This document shows, piece after piece, positions 11,007 to 22,700 of a DNA stretch of 64,000 nt. The position numbers and the translations under genes were made by a program. The stretch spans positions 1,231,001 through 1,295,000 of the forward strand of contig NC_091664.1 in NCBI RefSeq assembly GCF_042453785.1. The letters are read 5' to 3'. The stretch's first letter is position 1. Each line of letters starts with the position of its first letter. Below the pieces are notes generated by a model that did not search any database, was not told the origin of the DNA, and worked only from the letters and a program-made list of their open reading frames with translations. The stretch comes from Malus domestica (Eukaryota > Streptophyta > Magnoliopsida > Rosales > Rosaceae).

Positions 11007-11802
11007 TTACTCACTAGTGAGTACACTCTACTCAATCTCCCATGGGAGAATTTTGAATGCGGGTCTTATTTACCCATTTGGATGTGATAAGTTGTAAATT
11101 GCACGACTTTTATGCCCGAATGGATGATGTTTGGCTTCTCAAACAGGAGGAACGCCTCTTGAAATAAGGATGTGGCTCTATCCAGAACGCACCCATGTTC
11201 GAACATTGAAAAAAATTAGAAGTCAAGAGTAAAAACACGACCAAGTTTAGAGTTTAGGGTATCAACCTCCCTCAGTTGCTTTCTGAAAAAGTACTTTTTT
11301 TAAAAAGCTATATAAAATCCCAACTCAGATCGCTTTCTGAAAAGCACTTTGTAAAAAGCTCTACAAGAACAATACAAGGCCTCCACACCAAGCCACTTAA
11401 GGATGCTAAGCATGCATTATCTCAGTGAGTAAACAAACTAAAAGTGAATCAGCAAATCCAAATATACGAAAAGAAGATAATGAGATACTGGAACACCAAA
11501 ATATATAAGCTCAAAAATTATCCATTCAACAGACGCAACAAAACTTGATAAGTAAATAGTCTCAACTCAAAAACATCCTCCTTCAGAAGGCGGAATCGAC
11601 ACAACATAAACTTGATGGGTCACCACCGCCTGTCCAGAACCCAATTCTGGGCGCCGACACTCGAGAATGAAGACATCAGACCGGAATTAAAACAACTACA
11701 AACTAAACCGACTAAACCACTTAAAACCAAACAACTAAGATAAGAGTTTGTATCATAAAAGCATAAGTTTGCGTCAGTGAAAATTTGAGTACTGGCCATT
11801 GT
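11007..11802. other. 3' flank of EF-1-alpha
   Basis: Non-coding. Bases from about 11520 to 11802 probably include the EF-1-alpha 3' UTR (minus strand); no clear poly(A) signal could be fixed. 11230-11370 resembles remnants of AAAAGC-type MITEs. Confidence 0.4.
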
Positions 11803-13849
11803 TCACTTCTTCTTGGCAGCAGACTTGGTGACCTTGGCACCGCTGGGATCCTTCTTCTCAACGCTCTTGATAACACCAACAGCAACAGTCTGGCGCATGT
11901 CACGAACAGCAAAGCGACCCAATGGTGGGTACTCAGAGAAGGTCTCCACAACCATGGGCTTGGTGGGAAGCATCTTCACCATACCTGCATCTCCGTTCTT
12001 CAAGAACTTTGGCTCCTTCTCAATCTCCTTTCCAGACCTCCTGTCAATCTTGGTAAGGATCTCACCGAACTTCACAGCAATGTGTGAAGTGTGGCAATCC
12101 AGAACTGGGGCATATCCGTTACCGATCTGACCAGGGTGGTTCATGATGATAACCTGGGATGTGAAGTTGGCAGCCTCCTTGGCAGGGTCATCCTTGGAGT
12201 TGGATGCAACGAAACCACGCTTGAGATCCTTCACGGCTACATTCTTAACATTGAACCCGACATTGTCACCGGGGAGTGCCTCCTGAAGAGCCTCATGGTG
12301 CATCTCAACAGACTTAACTTCAGTGGTCAGACCAGTTGGCCCAAAAGTCACAACCATACCAGGCTTGACGATACCAGTCTCAACACGTCCCACTGGCACA
12401 GTTCCAATACCACCGATCTTGTACACATCCTGAAGTGGAAGACGGAGGGGCTTGTCTGAGGGCCTCTTGGGCTCGTTGATCAGGTCAAGAGCCTCAAGAA
12501 GGGTTGGTCCCTTGTACCAGTCAAGGTTGGTGGACCTCTCAATCATGTTGTCACCCTCAAACCCAGAGATGGGAACAAAGGCGATTTTGTCGGGGTTGTA
12601 CCCAACCTTCTTCAGGTAGGATGAAACTTCCTTCACGATTTCCTCGTACCTTGCCTTGGAGTACTTAGGAGTGGTGGCATCCATCTACAAGAAGCAATGC
12701 AAACACGGGAATAAGTACACAATCAAAGTCAGCAAACCAGTACAACAAAAGCAGTCTTACAAGTGAATAACAACCAGTCAGGAGGCGCAAACAAATAACA
12801 TAAAACAGTTATTTGGCATCATCTAGAGTATAAACACTACAAATTTATAGATCATTATATGTTCTTTTAAGTTAATGACAGAGATGAATTAAGTTAGGCA
12901 AGAAATGACACATGACTTGCCTACACCTGTACATTGTTACAATGAAAAAAACAAGCCCAGACTCAATTTAAAATGGAACCAATACGCAATAAAAAAAATC
13001 AACTAAGCAGAGACTAAAAACAGTAGCAATATTCAATAGAAATAATTGTAAGACACATCAATACAACGCACTGAAGGTTGAGATAAACCACTGATAAAGC
13101 ATGTAGGAGAGAGAGGGAATCGAACCCTCAATAGTTAACTAAGAACTACGCCACCAGGCAGTCCCTCCAATTCATAACTCCAAACATCTCCTCATAAAGT
13201 GGACACTACCCATAGTTTGGGGCATCATTGATGCCCACAAATGCCAATCAATAGAACCACAAGGGGTATTTGAACTATGGGAGGATCCCTTTATCAGACA
13301 GAACCAACTGCACACAGAAGTTAGAAATAACACACAATAACATAATCATAATATTCAAAGACCAGGAAATTAGAATGGAATTTATACCTTGTTACAGCAG
13401 CAAATCATCTGCTTCACACCGAGGGTGAAAGCAAGAAGAGCGTGCTCACGGGTCTGTCCGTCCTTGGAAATACCAGCTTCGAAACCACCAGTGGTGGAGT
13501 CAATGATGAGGACAGCACAGTCAGCCTGTGAAGTTCCAGTAATCATGTTCTTAATGAAATCACGATGCCCTGGAGCATCAATGACCGTGCAGTAGTACTT
13601 TGTGGTCTCAAACTTCCACAAGGCGATATCAATGGTGATACCACGCTCACGCTCAGCCTTAAGCTTGTCAAGCACCCAGGCATACTTGAACGACCTTTTG
13701 TTCATCTCAGCAGCTTCCTTCTCGAACCTCTCAATCACACGCTTGTCAATACCGCCAAGCTTGTAGATAAGATGACCAGTGGTGGTCGACTTGCCGGAGT
13801 CGACATGGCCAATGACCACGATGTTGATGTGAAACTTCTCTTTACCCAT
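11803..13849 (-). CDS. Elongation factor 1-alpha (eEF1A)
   Basis: GTP-dependent carrier of aminoacyl-tRNA to the ribosomal A site, in the cytosol. Two coding exons on the minus strand, 13849-13388 and 12684-11803, give 447 amino acids, the usual plant length. The G1 loop GHVDSGKST is at about residues 14-22, DAPGH at 91-95, and NKMD at 153-156. The 702-base intron (13387-12685, GT-AG) splits NKMD between K154 and M155. The C-terminus ends in the usual basic AAKKK. The reading frame is intact with no unusual residues in the GTP-binding motifs. A second intron lies in the 5' UTR (13870-14512), ending 20 bases before the ATG, as is typical of plant eEF1A genes. Plants carry several near-identical copies, so which paralogue this is cannot be told from the sequence. 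Confidence 0.97.
13090..13175 (-). repeat. tRNA-like (SINE-type) sequence in the eEF1A intron
   Basis: On the minus strand an A-box-like TGGCGTAGTTC (13153-13143) is followed 16 bases later by a B box GGTTCGATTCC (13126-13116). This is the internal Pol III promoter arrangement of tRNA-derived SINEs. It does not fold as a complete tRNA as far as I can see, so a SINE head or tRNA relic is the better call. Confidence 0.6.
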
Positions 13850-13869
13850 GCTAAGTAACTAGAATTTAC

Positions 13870-14512
13870 CTGCACCCAGAACATGCAACACGAATTAAAT
13901 CAACAGTTCGATATCAGTATATGAAAACAAGAATTAATCAAATTTATTCAAATAAAGTAAGTTTGTTCTTTAAAAAAACAAACATTAAATTTTAATTAGT
14001 AATAAATAATTCTCATAGTTTAATTAATAAAAAATTTAAACTAGAATAAATTCTCACAGTTTAATTAACAACAAATTAAACCATATGGTAAAGTAGTTTA
14101 TTCATATAACATCTATGATTTATTGTAAAGGTAAATCTTTAACATAAGCATCAACTAAATCAATAAAATAAAAAATCAATCGGATGTATATCAAATAAAA
14201 ACAGCCATCTGGGTTAAGAAAACATATTATCGCCTACTAATCCAGAAAAAAAATTTAAAAAAAAAAACCCAATAAACGCTTTAAATTTGGTTTTAAAATC
14301 TAATCAATCGATCTACAACATAATAAAGTAAAGAAACACCATCATCGAGTTCTTGAATTATAATCAAGTGCAAACGAAAGAAACAGGCATCGACAGAGCC
14401 ATAAACAAATCCAGATTAACGAGAACAACATGAAGAGGCAGCGATGAACAACGTTTGCAGTCCCAAATCTACAGAAAACGGAGAGCGAATAGACAATGAG
14501 GAGAGAAAATAC
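13870..14512 (-). other. 5' UTR (leader) intron of eEF1A
   Basis: On the minus strand the donor is CTGAGAG|GTATTTTC at 14512 and the acceptor is GGGTGCAG at 13870. Leader introns of plant eEF1A genes are known to raise expression. It is AT-rich and contains no ORF. Confidence 0.85.
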
Positions 14513-14605
14513 CTCTCAGATCTGGAAGCTCGAACTCTTTGTTCAAGCGAGAGCGGCAGAGGCAGTGAGAAATGAAAGCGTAGGGTTGTGAGGCGCAACG
14601 TGACT

Positions 14606-14687
14606 TATTTATAGGCTGAGGGGGGGTTTGGGAAAATATTTAGGGTTTGCGTTGGAGGCCGCTTTGTCGGTTTACTTGTTTGCCCCT
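14606..14687 (-). promoter_or_regulatory. eEF1A core promoter: TATA, telo box, tef box
   Basis: Reading the minus strand: TATAAATA at 14613-14606; a telo box (AAACCCTA) at about 14648-14641; and at 14687-14672 AGGGGCAAACAAGTAA, which fits the published tef-box consensus ARGGRYANNNNNGTAA exactly. A second CCCTA motif lies downstream of TATA near 14585. These are the known elements of plant eEF1A promoters, active in dividing cells. Confidence 0.85.
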
Positions 14688-14699
14688 GGGTGGTGTCCG

Positions 14700-15236
14700 A
14701 AATGACGAGTTTGACCTCCTGGTTTGCTCTTCAAGTAAGATGTCACGTAAATATACGGCTTTTCATTCTTTTATCGCACAATGTTTGGCCGGTTTTATTT
14801 ACCGTTATAAATTGTACTATTATAGTACAATGCCCATAAATTTCGGGAAATGAATCATTTCTGGATCCCTTCCATCAAGTCTACTAATTCTACTCATTCG
14901 AGTTATTAAACTTTAATCCAACGGTTAAAGTTATTATAAATTTTAAAGGACCCCTCATTTGTAGCATTTGGATCAAATTTTAATGGTCCGCATGAGTGGA
15001 CTTAGTGGTCATAAATCATTTTAAATATTTCTATTTAAAATTAAACACAAACAGTATTTGACAAAAACTGACCGCACGATGCACAACGAACGGACATGAT
15101 TCACGGATCTCCAAGATCCTTTCCAAAAGAATACTTATACAATTCAAATACTTGGAACAAAATTTTCTTTAGAATAAATTCATTTAGTTGAGAGTGTTGT
15201 TGGACAATTTGGGCAACAGAAAATACATTGGAATTG
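14700..15236. other. Intergenic between eEF1A promoter and repeat
   Basis: Non-coding. Nothing assignable beyond the distal promoter of eEF1A. Confidence 0.5.
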
Positions 15237-15826
15237 CAACGCAAACGAGTGCGAGCTGCTATATTGGATTCTTCATTGAGCATCGAGGGCTGAGTTGTAA
15301 AGTCATGATCTTCAAGGGATTGGATCACTTAAAACATTTATTTTATGCAGATTATTTGGAATCGTAAACAACTTGTTATGTCATGTTACCATGCTCAACT
15401 TCTAAGTAATATTAATAATTCTGACAATTCCTTTTTTTCTTTCTCAAAAGTAATATTATACAAAATAAATACGTAAAAGAGAAATATTACATTTGACCTC
15501 AAAAAAGAAAAAGAGAAATACTATACGATTATAATCCTTATAAATAATATAAAGAAATGATAAATATAAGTTTTATAATTTCAGTGAAATAAAGGGAAAA
15601 TATGTGTCTTATAATTTGAGTGAAATAAACAATAGTGATACCATGTGATGTTACTATAACACAGGTGGACCTAAAATTACTCTATCATGCGGGTCCACCT
15701 AAGAGAATGACATATGTGTGCTCTATAGCATTCTAAAAAAATAACACAATGTAATGAGTTTTAACTTCACAAGTGTACGTACCTAAGACATGTTTTGTGA
15801 GCTCACATGAATTGACTTGATTTCGG

Positions 15827-16939
15827 GTTAGTTTGGTATTATTGTGCTTTGAAAAAAAACTGTTTCTACTGTGTTTGTAAGAATAAGCAACAGTGAAATA
15901 AAGCAGTAAAGTGTTTGGTAATGATAATTGTAAAAGTGTTTTTTAATAAAAGAAAAAAAGCAGTGTTATAGTGTTTGGTAAATATTTATGTAAAACAGCT
16001 GTGATTGCGTAAAATGACCAAAAAAATAAAAAAACTTATGGCCTTTTCTTCCTTTCTTTTTGCCAAACAGTTCATGATTGTTTCCTTTTTCCTTTCTTCT
16101 TTGTTTCCCTTTCTTTCTAGCTTTTTCATTCTTCTTTCTTTATATTTCGTTATGCCAAAATGTTTATGGCTTTTCTTCCATTTTTCATCAATGATCCCTC
16201 TTGAAATTTCAAAATCCTCACCCACCTTCGCCCCTTTGCATTTCTCTTTCAATTATGGCGATTTGGAACCTTCGTCCTCACTCCTATTTCTATTTCCTGC
16301 ATTCTGATTTCCAGGGCATTACATGTTTTGGAAGGTGCGGTGGTGGATGAGTGGGTGGGATATGGGTTATCATCTAGCAGGGAGTGGGTTGGGATCATGG
16401 TTTGCAAGGTGGCGATGGGTGTATTTGGTGGGGATTGAGAGAGAGATAGGGTGGCGAATTTGGGGAGTAAGAAAAGATGGAGGGGATGGGTGGTGAATCT
16501 AGGTAGTACGGCGCTAGAGAGTGACTAGAGAAAGAGGGGGGGGTGGAGTCCAGAACTGGTATGAAGGAGAAAGATAGGGTAAGGTTGCCACTTTGAAAAA
16601 TTCATTTAATGGCACTATTCAACCATGTATTGTGATAAAAAACAGGGTTTTGCTACTTTGCCTTTTTAGTTTTTTTTTTCATCCAAAACTACGAAAAAAA
16701 CTGATTTTGAAAGTTTACCAAACACAAAAAAATTGGGTGTTTTTTTTCATACCTGCTTTTTTAAAGAGAGTTTTAACAAAACACTCATGGTACTGTTCAC
16801 TTTTAACGAAAAACCACATTTATACAGTTCCCTGATACTATTCACTATACCTTTAAAAATGAATTTTCATTAAAAGGAAAGTTTTTTTGGACTTTTCGTT
16901 AGTTTTCATTTTTTTAAAAGGTAAGCAGTACCAAACTGG
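15827..16939. mobile_element. 1.1-kb hAT-type non-autonomous element
   Basis: The ends are inverted: GTTAGTTTGGTATTATTG on the left, and the right end reads TACCAGTTTGGTACTGC in reverse. Flanks gatttcgg (15819-15826) and tacttcgg (16940-16947) match at 6 of 8 bases. The unoccupied site is visible in the left copy of the surrounding repeat near 10500. No transposase is encoded; the open frames at 16000-16300 are low-complexity Phe/Lys runs. A different MITE (16766-16910) is nested near its right end. Confidence 0.7.
16766..16910. mobile_element. MITE of the TTTAACGAAAAG family, copy 1
   Basis: Shares GGTACTGTTCAC, TTAACGAAAAACCACATTT and the inverted end TTTTCGTTAGTTTTC with 30599-30759 and 62699-62860. 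Confidence 0.6.
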
Positions 16940-17166
16940 TACTTCGGCCTTTGAGAATTGGATTGGGCTAAATAAAGGCTGGGCTGAGATAAAAATTGGG
17001 CTTTGGGGCTTTGTTGGCGGCAGATTGAGCTTTTGGGTCGAGCAGCCCACTTCGCTTTTCCTAGTTTTAAAAGAAAAAAAAGAGAGAAAATGGAGGAGAA
17101 AACTTGAGGAGCCAGCCAACTGCACAAGAGACTCCTGATTTCCACTGACCACCGAGACAATCATCA

Positions 17167-19736
17167 ATGGCGGGCGTATCGCTCAAGTGCGGCGATTGCG
17201 GGAGTCTGCTGAGGTCGGTGGAGGAAGCCCAAGAGCACGCCGAGCTCACCTCCCACTCCAACTTCTCTGAGTCAACCGAAGCTGTTCTCAACCTCGTCTG
17301 CTCCTCTTGCGGCAAACCATGCCGATCCAAAACCGTATATATACTTCCTAACTCTTTCTTTCTCAATCGAATTTTGAACTTTTTTTTCTTCCCTTGATTT
17401 CACATTTTTTCTGGATTTGCTTGTGAATTTTGGAAATTTTTATCGGATTTTATTCTCTATCTGAATTTCCTTTGTTTTTTCTTTCTAATTTCGCCTTGTT
17501 AGTGATTTGTTTATCTGGGTCAGTATAATTTTAGCTTAATTTTCACATGCATTAGTTGGATTTCAGTATCTTTATTGTTGGATTAAGATATTTAATGGAT
17601 TTATCATTGAATTTTGAAACTGTTTATTTTATTGCTGGTGGAATAAAATTCAGTTTCATTTGGATTCGAGAGTTTTTTTAAAGATCTTTTGGTTATTTGG
17701 GGTTAGAGAATGAGCAATGTAGTAGGATACGGAGTTCAATGAATGATTATGGCATAGGTTTATGTTCGGATGATTGAAGATTAGACTAATGTTTTCTTGG
17801 CAATAAAGCAAATTGTTTTGGTGCTTTGATTGTGCAGGAAAGTGATTTGCACACCAAAAGAACTGGGCACACCGAGTTTGTTGATAAGACTGCGGATGCA
17901 GCTAAACCGATAAGTTTGGAGGTTCCAAAGGTGAGTCCTTCAGGGTCCGATGAGGCTGTTGGTGCAAGTAGCCATGCGGCAGAAGGTACTTCTTCCAGTT
18001 CAGTGTGAAGTCAAAGGATGGAATTTGTAGTTTTGTATTTTGAAAGGCATTTAATTTTTAGGAATAGGTTGTTATTTGTACAGTTTTGGGTAGATGCTAC
18101 ATTACTGTATGAGTTTGTTGAACTTGTGTAACGATAACTAGAGGTTTGTTGTTTGGATGCTGTGGGACTGTTAATTTCCTTGTGCCTTTTTGTGCATGGC
18201 TTCTTGCTGTTGGCAAACCGGTTATGTTTGAATGGCTTTGGTTCCTTTTGGATTGATTTTGTACCTTCAGTAGTAGATGGAGTTTTCTTACAATAGCATG
18301 CCTTTCACATTGGTTTTATATTTTCTTAAGATAGACTGTGTATCTAAGTTATAGTCAAATTAAGAGTCTAAATATACGACAACATGTAGTTCTAATTGTT
18401 GTTTTGTTGTTGGTCTTTCTTCCTATAGAAAATATTAGTGGTCTTTCTTCAAAATTATTCATCAGGAAGACTGTCAGCAGCCAGGGCTTAAAACTAATGG
18501 TTGTAGATCAACATGGAAAATGAATTTAGTTTGTCTACTCAATTCCTGAATCAGGCTTTATAACCTGTCTATATATGAATGGAAACATACTGCGATTGTT
18601 ATTTTTTTTTCTTGATGGTTAGTTATTTTTGCTAGTCTGGTTTATTAATTCGATTAATACCTGATTTATTCAATATTTTTCATCTAGAAATGGTCGTTCC
18701 AGAGGTTGACAAAAAGCTGCTTGAGGAACTTGAAGGAATGGGCTTTTCAACAGCGCGGGCAACCCGTGCACTTCACTATTCTGGTGAGCGGATGAAAAAA
18801 ATTAAAATCTCTTTGAAACTGAAATTGAAGCTTCTGTCTCTGGGCTTGCTATTAGTGGCTTTATTTTTCTTTTCCCACTCTTTTGTTCCTCTGACAAGAT
18901 GACAGGTTCTTATAATAATTTGGAGGCTTGTCATATCTATTATTTGGAATATTGCCACTTATAGGGGTTAAGTGTTAAAAAATTTGATGTTAACTTCTTT
19001 TGTTGCTAGATCTGAGGAGATGTCTTCATGAGTAGTAAAGTTTATTTTTTTTTAATTCAAATATTAGAGTTTGATAGTGTCACAAGTTAGCTGGAGACTC
19101 CTTTTGATGTTCCTCTGATGTTTAGGATCCAGCTTCATTTGTTTATAATTTCTGGGCTGTTCTCTCTCCAGCTGCCATTACACAACTGACGGTGGATTAT
19201 ATGAAATAAAACATATTCTATTTACATAGAGTAAATGGAATGAAGACGCCTATATGAACCCATAAACATAGGCTGCAAAGAGGAAAGCACCAGAATTATA
19301 ATTTATGAAAGTTGCTCCTGTGCATCGTTTTAGTTTTCTTCTCTTATTCTTTTCTTTCTCTTTCTTGATTTTAAATGATTGGGTGGAAAACCCTATTGTG
19401 AATGTTTAGTTGATTGGATTTGGATCCCTTAGTTTATGCAATTCTTTGCATTCTGCTGTCTCTGGTTAGTTTGGTTACTTTGGTAAAACTGCCTAGCAAT
19501 AGTTGTTTGATCGTCTATAGGGTTGTGGGCTTGTGAATTTTCCTTTGGAAACAGTTACACATGATATAAGTTTGTGATCTTACAATTTCAATTCTCTCAA
19601 CCTATAATTTTGGGGTTTTTTAGGTAACGCGAGCTTGGAGGCTGCTGTCAATTGGGTAGTTGAACATGAGACTGATCCGAACATAGATGAAATGCCTTTG
19701 GTATGATCATTTATTTTGCTTGATAAGATATGAACT

Positions 19737-19793
<57 letters not shown>

Positions 19794-22700
19794 TCTCTCT
19801 CTCTCTCTCACCCTCTCTCTCTCCATACAAAAGATTGGATAGAGTAGTTAGGTACTTGATGACATTAGTCATGTTTGACATTATATCATAGTGGTAGCAT
19901 TTATACATATAAACTTCTATAAATATATTTTTTGGAAGCTCACAAATTTCGGGTTGAAATTTTCTCATACATTATTTTGCTTCAAGCAAAGTCCAGGAAT
20001 TGTTTCTTTGGTTTGTTGTTGTGGTGCTCTTTGAACAACGTTAGAAGGCTATGAATATGAACTTCTTGAGTCTTTGAGGAGTCCTGTAATAAATGGTGTT
20101 GTAAATTCTATTACTAATGCAAATTTTAATTTAATTCTAAAACAAATATATTTTTTTTGAATTTTGAACGTCTCTCCTGCATCAGGAGGTGAAAGAAAGG
20201 TTATGAGGAGAGATTGGCAGTAGGGATAATTTATGTTCATTAAGACTTATGATTGTTTGGGCTCAGGTACCAATCAACAGCAAAGTTGAGGCTCCAAAAC
20301 CTTCTCTCACGCCAGAACAATTGAAAGCCAAGCAACAAGAGCTTAGGTAGTGTTTCTTTATGCATGCATTGTTAGTGTCACTGATGGCTTCATTTTGATT
20401 AGATAAAAAAAGGAATAGATTAGATTAGATCATCTTGATACCAAAGTTTTTGCTCATTCTAGTTTGCTGTTTGTCAGAATATTTATCTCATTCTTTTTTT
20501 TGGATGCTGTAGTTCCAGTTTTGCATGTTGAAGCTGATAATTCTAGGATGTGCAAGGTTTTGTTTAGATTGAAGTTCCCATTTACTGCTTTCATCTTATA
20601 ACTGAGAGCTAACTAATCGCTTGAAAATTCAGTCCCCCTAGTTGGAAATTGTACTCTGCTATTTGAACCCTTTACATTAACAACTGGTTGTTCACCATTC
20701 CATTGATTTGGGGGTAATGCTCGTGCTAGGGATTTTGATCTCAAATTTCCTTGTACTTGAACTTATCTTGTTGGTATATTTCCAAAATCTGTAATGCTAT
20801 GTTTGCAACATTTGAAATATAAATCCTATAGTTTTGCTTAATTTTTTTTTTCTTTGACAATGCTGTTTTGGGAAAATACTCATGTTTGAAAATTGCTTTA
20901 GACTTGCTCAGTGCTTCTCACTACTTAACTTTTGTCTTATAATTCTTTCCAACCAACCTCAAGGGAGAAAGCTCGCAAGAAGAAAGAAGAAGAAGAGAAG
21001 AGAATGGAAAGAGAGAAAGAAAAGGTACTTTTAATGTCTGCCCTCTTGTCCATAATTGCATTGCAGGAGTAACCTTTTCCATCTGTATGTATGTGTGTGT
21101 GTCACCATTAAGTATTGTTCCTTTTTTACCACAAAAGACAAATTTGTTGGACATGCTTTTCCTTCTTCACCATTAAGTATTGTTTCTTCATGTTCCCCTA
21201 TGAAGAATTTTAATTTTAATTTTGACAATTTATAATATTAATATTCCCCCTTATTTTGTTAATATGATGTCAATAAAAGAATTGGCTTTTTCGATGAGGT
21301 CCTTTTTTTGCTTGTGCAATTCAAGGAGAACATATGTTTAAATTTTAGTTTTCTAGATATTTATGCTCATTGCTTAAGTATTTCTGGTGGATTCATTTAC
21401 TTTAAAAATTTATGAGGAACCTTCAGAAGCTAGGACTATGTGTACAATATATAATACAGCCTCTCAATTTTCAATTCTACTAGTGTTTTGATCCAATGTA
21501 AATGATAGATTCCTTTTTCTCTGTATGTGGTTCTTCAGGAGAGGATTCGAGTGGGCAAGGAACTCCTAGAAGCGAAGAGAACAGAAGAAGACAATGAAAG
21601 AAAAAGGTTTATCTTCATTTACTGAATCTTTTGTGTTACATCTTGTGCTTGTTTTCCAATCTACCATTTAATGACATCAAATGCTCCCTTTCATTACCTG
21701 AATTCGTCTTCCATTGGCATGGAAATGTTTCTTTGTGATAGGATTATTGCTTTGCGAAAAGCAGAGAAAGACGAAGAGAAAAGAGCTAGGGAAAAGATTC
21801 GTCAAAAGTTGGAGGAAGATAAGGTAAAGATATGTTTAACCACTGTTTAATATTGTACAAAAGTTTTCAGTACTAGGTTTTTGGGTGAGTATTGTATTGT
21901 CCGACGTGTCCTTGTGCAGTGTTGTTTTTAACAGGCTTTAAGTGCAATTTGGTAAATTTGCATTCTTTAATCATGTGTCTAAAATATTCCTCTAGGAGAC
22001 CCGTGAGCCATACCAGAAGTATGTCTTTTGTTTTGTTTTCCCAAGTCAAGTCTGAATTATATTTGCAGAAGAAACCTTAAATTAAGCTAAACAGACGAAG
22101 AAATAATAGGTAGAGAAAAGCATTGTTTGAACACTTAATCCAAGGAACAGACTGAGATTCCGAGAATAGTAGGAGTTAGTCTGAAGGCATATATAAGTAG
22201 ATCCGTACCAGGCATGTTTGACATTGAAATCCTAACCTATCTTGTAGGGCTTACGGAGTCTGGCTTACAGTGGAGACTCTGAATATCTTCATTCAGATTT
22301 TAGAAACTTTTGCAAGACTTTTCGTCTTTGGTCTCATTTTATTGGTTTATTTGTCTCTTGCAGAGGCACAAAGACCTCTTCTGATAAAAAGGAGAGAGAA
22401 CTAGTGAAAGGATTGTATTTAATGGTGCACATGCGATTGAATTAGACATTTTTAGTTAGCATACAAGTTACCCTACTTTTGTGCACTGGAAAGTATGTGA
22501 AAGTGGGGCCGATTGCATATAAGTCGAGTTATAACGTGCACCCAACGAATTCCCATAGTTGTTCATATAAACAGCTAATCTGAATATTGTGTTTCCTTTC
22601 ATATTTTGAACTTAATATATAGCAGGAGGGTTAACTAACATGCATCATGAATGCGTTCGGATTCGTATAAAGAAGATACCCACCTCTAGCCCACCCCTCC

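Larger units (their letters stand above)
15237..17050. repeat. Intergenic direct repeat flanking EF-1-alpha, right copy
   Basis: Right copy of 9985-10616. It is split by the element at 15827-16939; the alignment resumes at CTTTTGAGAATTGGA(T/G)TGGGC and runs to the GAGCAGCCCA stretch, about 110 bases before the next gene's ATG. It therefore contributes the proximal promoter of that gene. Confidence 0.8.

Noticed and set aside
12091-12459. Plus-strand ORFs over EF-1-alpha exons
   Set aside because: They are the antisense shadow of a strongly conserved coding exon.
13105-13165. A functional tRNA gene in the EF-1-alpha intron
   Set aside because: A and B boxes are present but I could not pair an acceptor stem and anticodon arm; a SINE-type relic fits better.
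16005-16307. 100-codon hydrophobic ORF on the plus strand
   Set aside because: It is a T-rich low-complexity run inside a MITE-type element, with a Lys-rich mirror ORF on the other strand; neither resembles a protein.
17826-18008. Read-through of exon 2 of the UBA/PUB gene ending at a TGA near 18008
   Set aside because: The donor at 17985 gives the phase needed for the UBA exon; the extension only reflects intron sequence, though a rare truncated isoform cannot be excluded.
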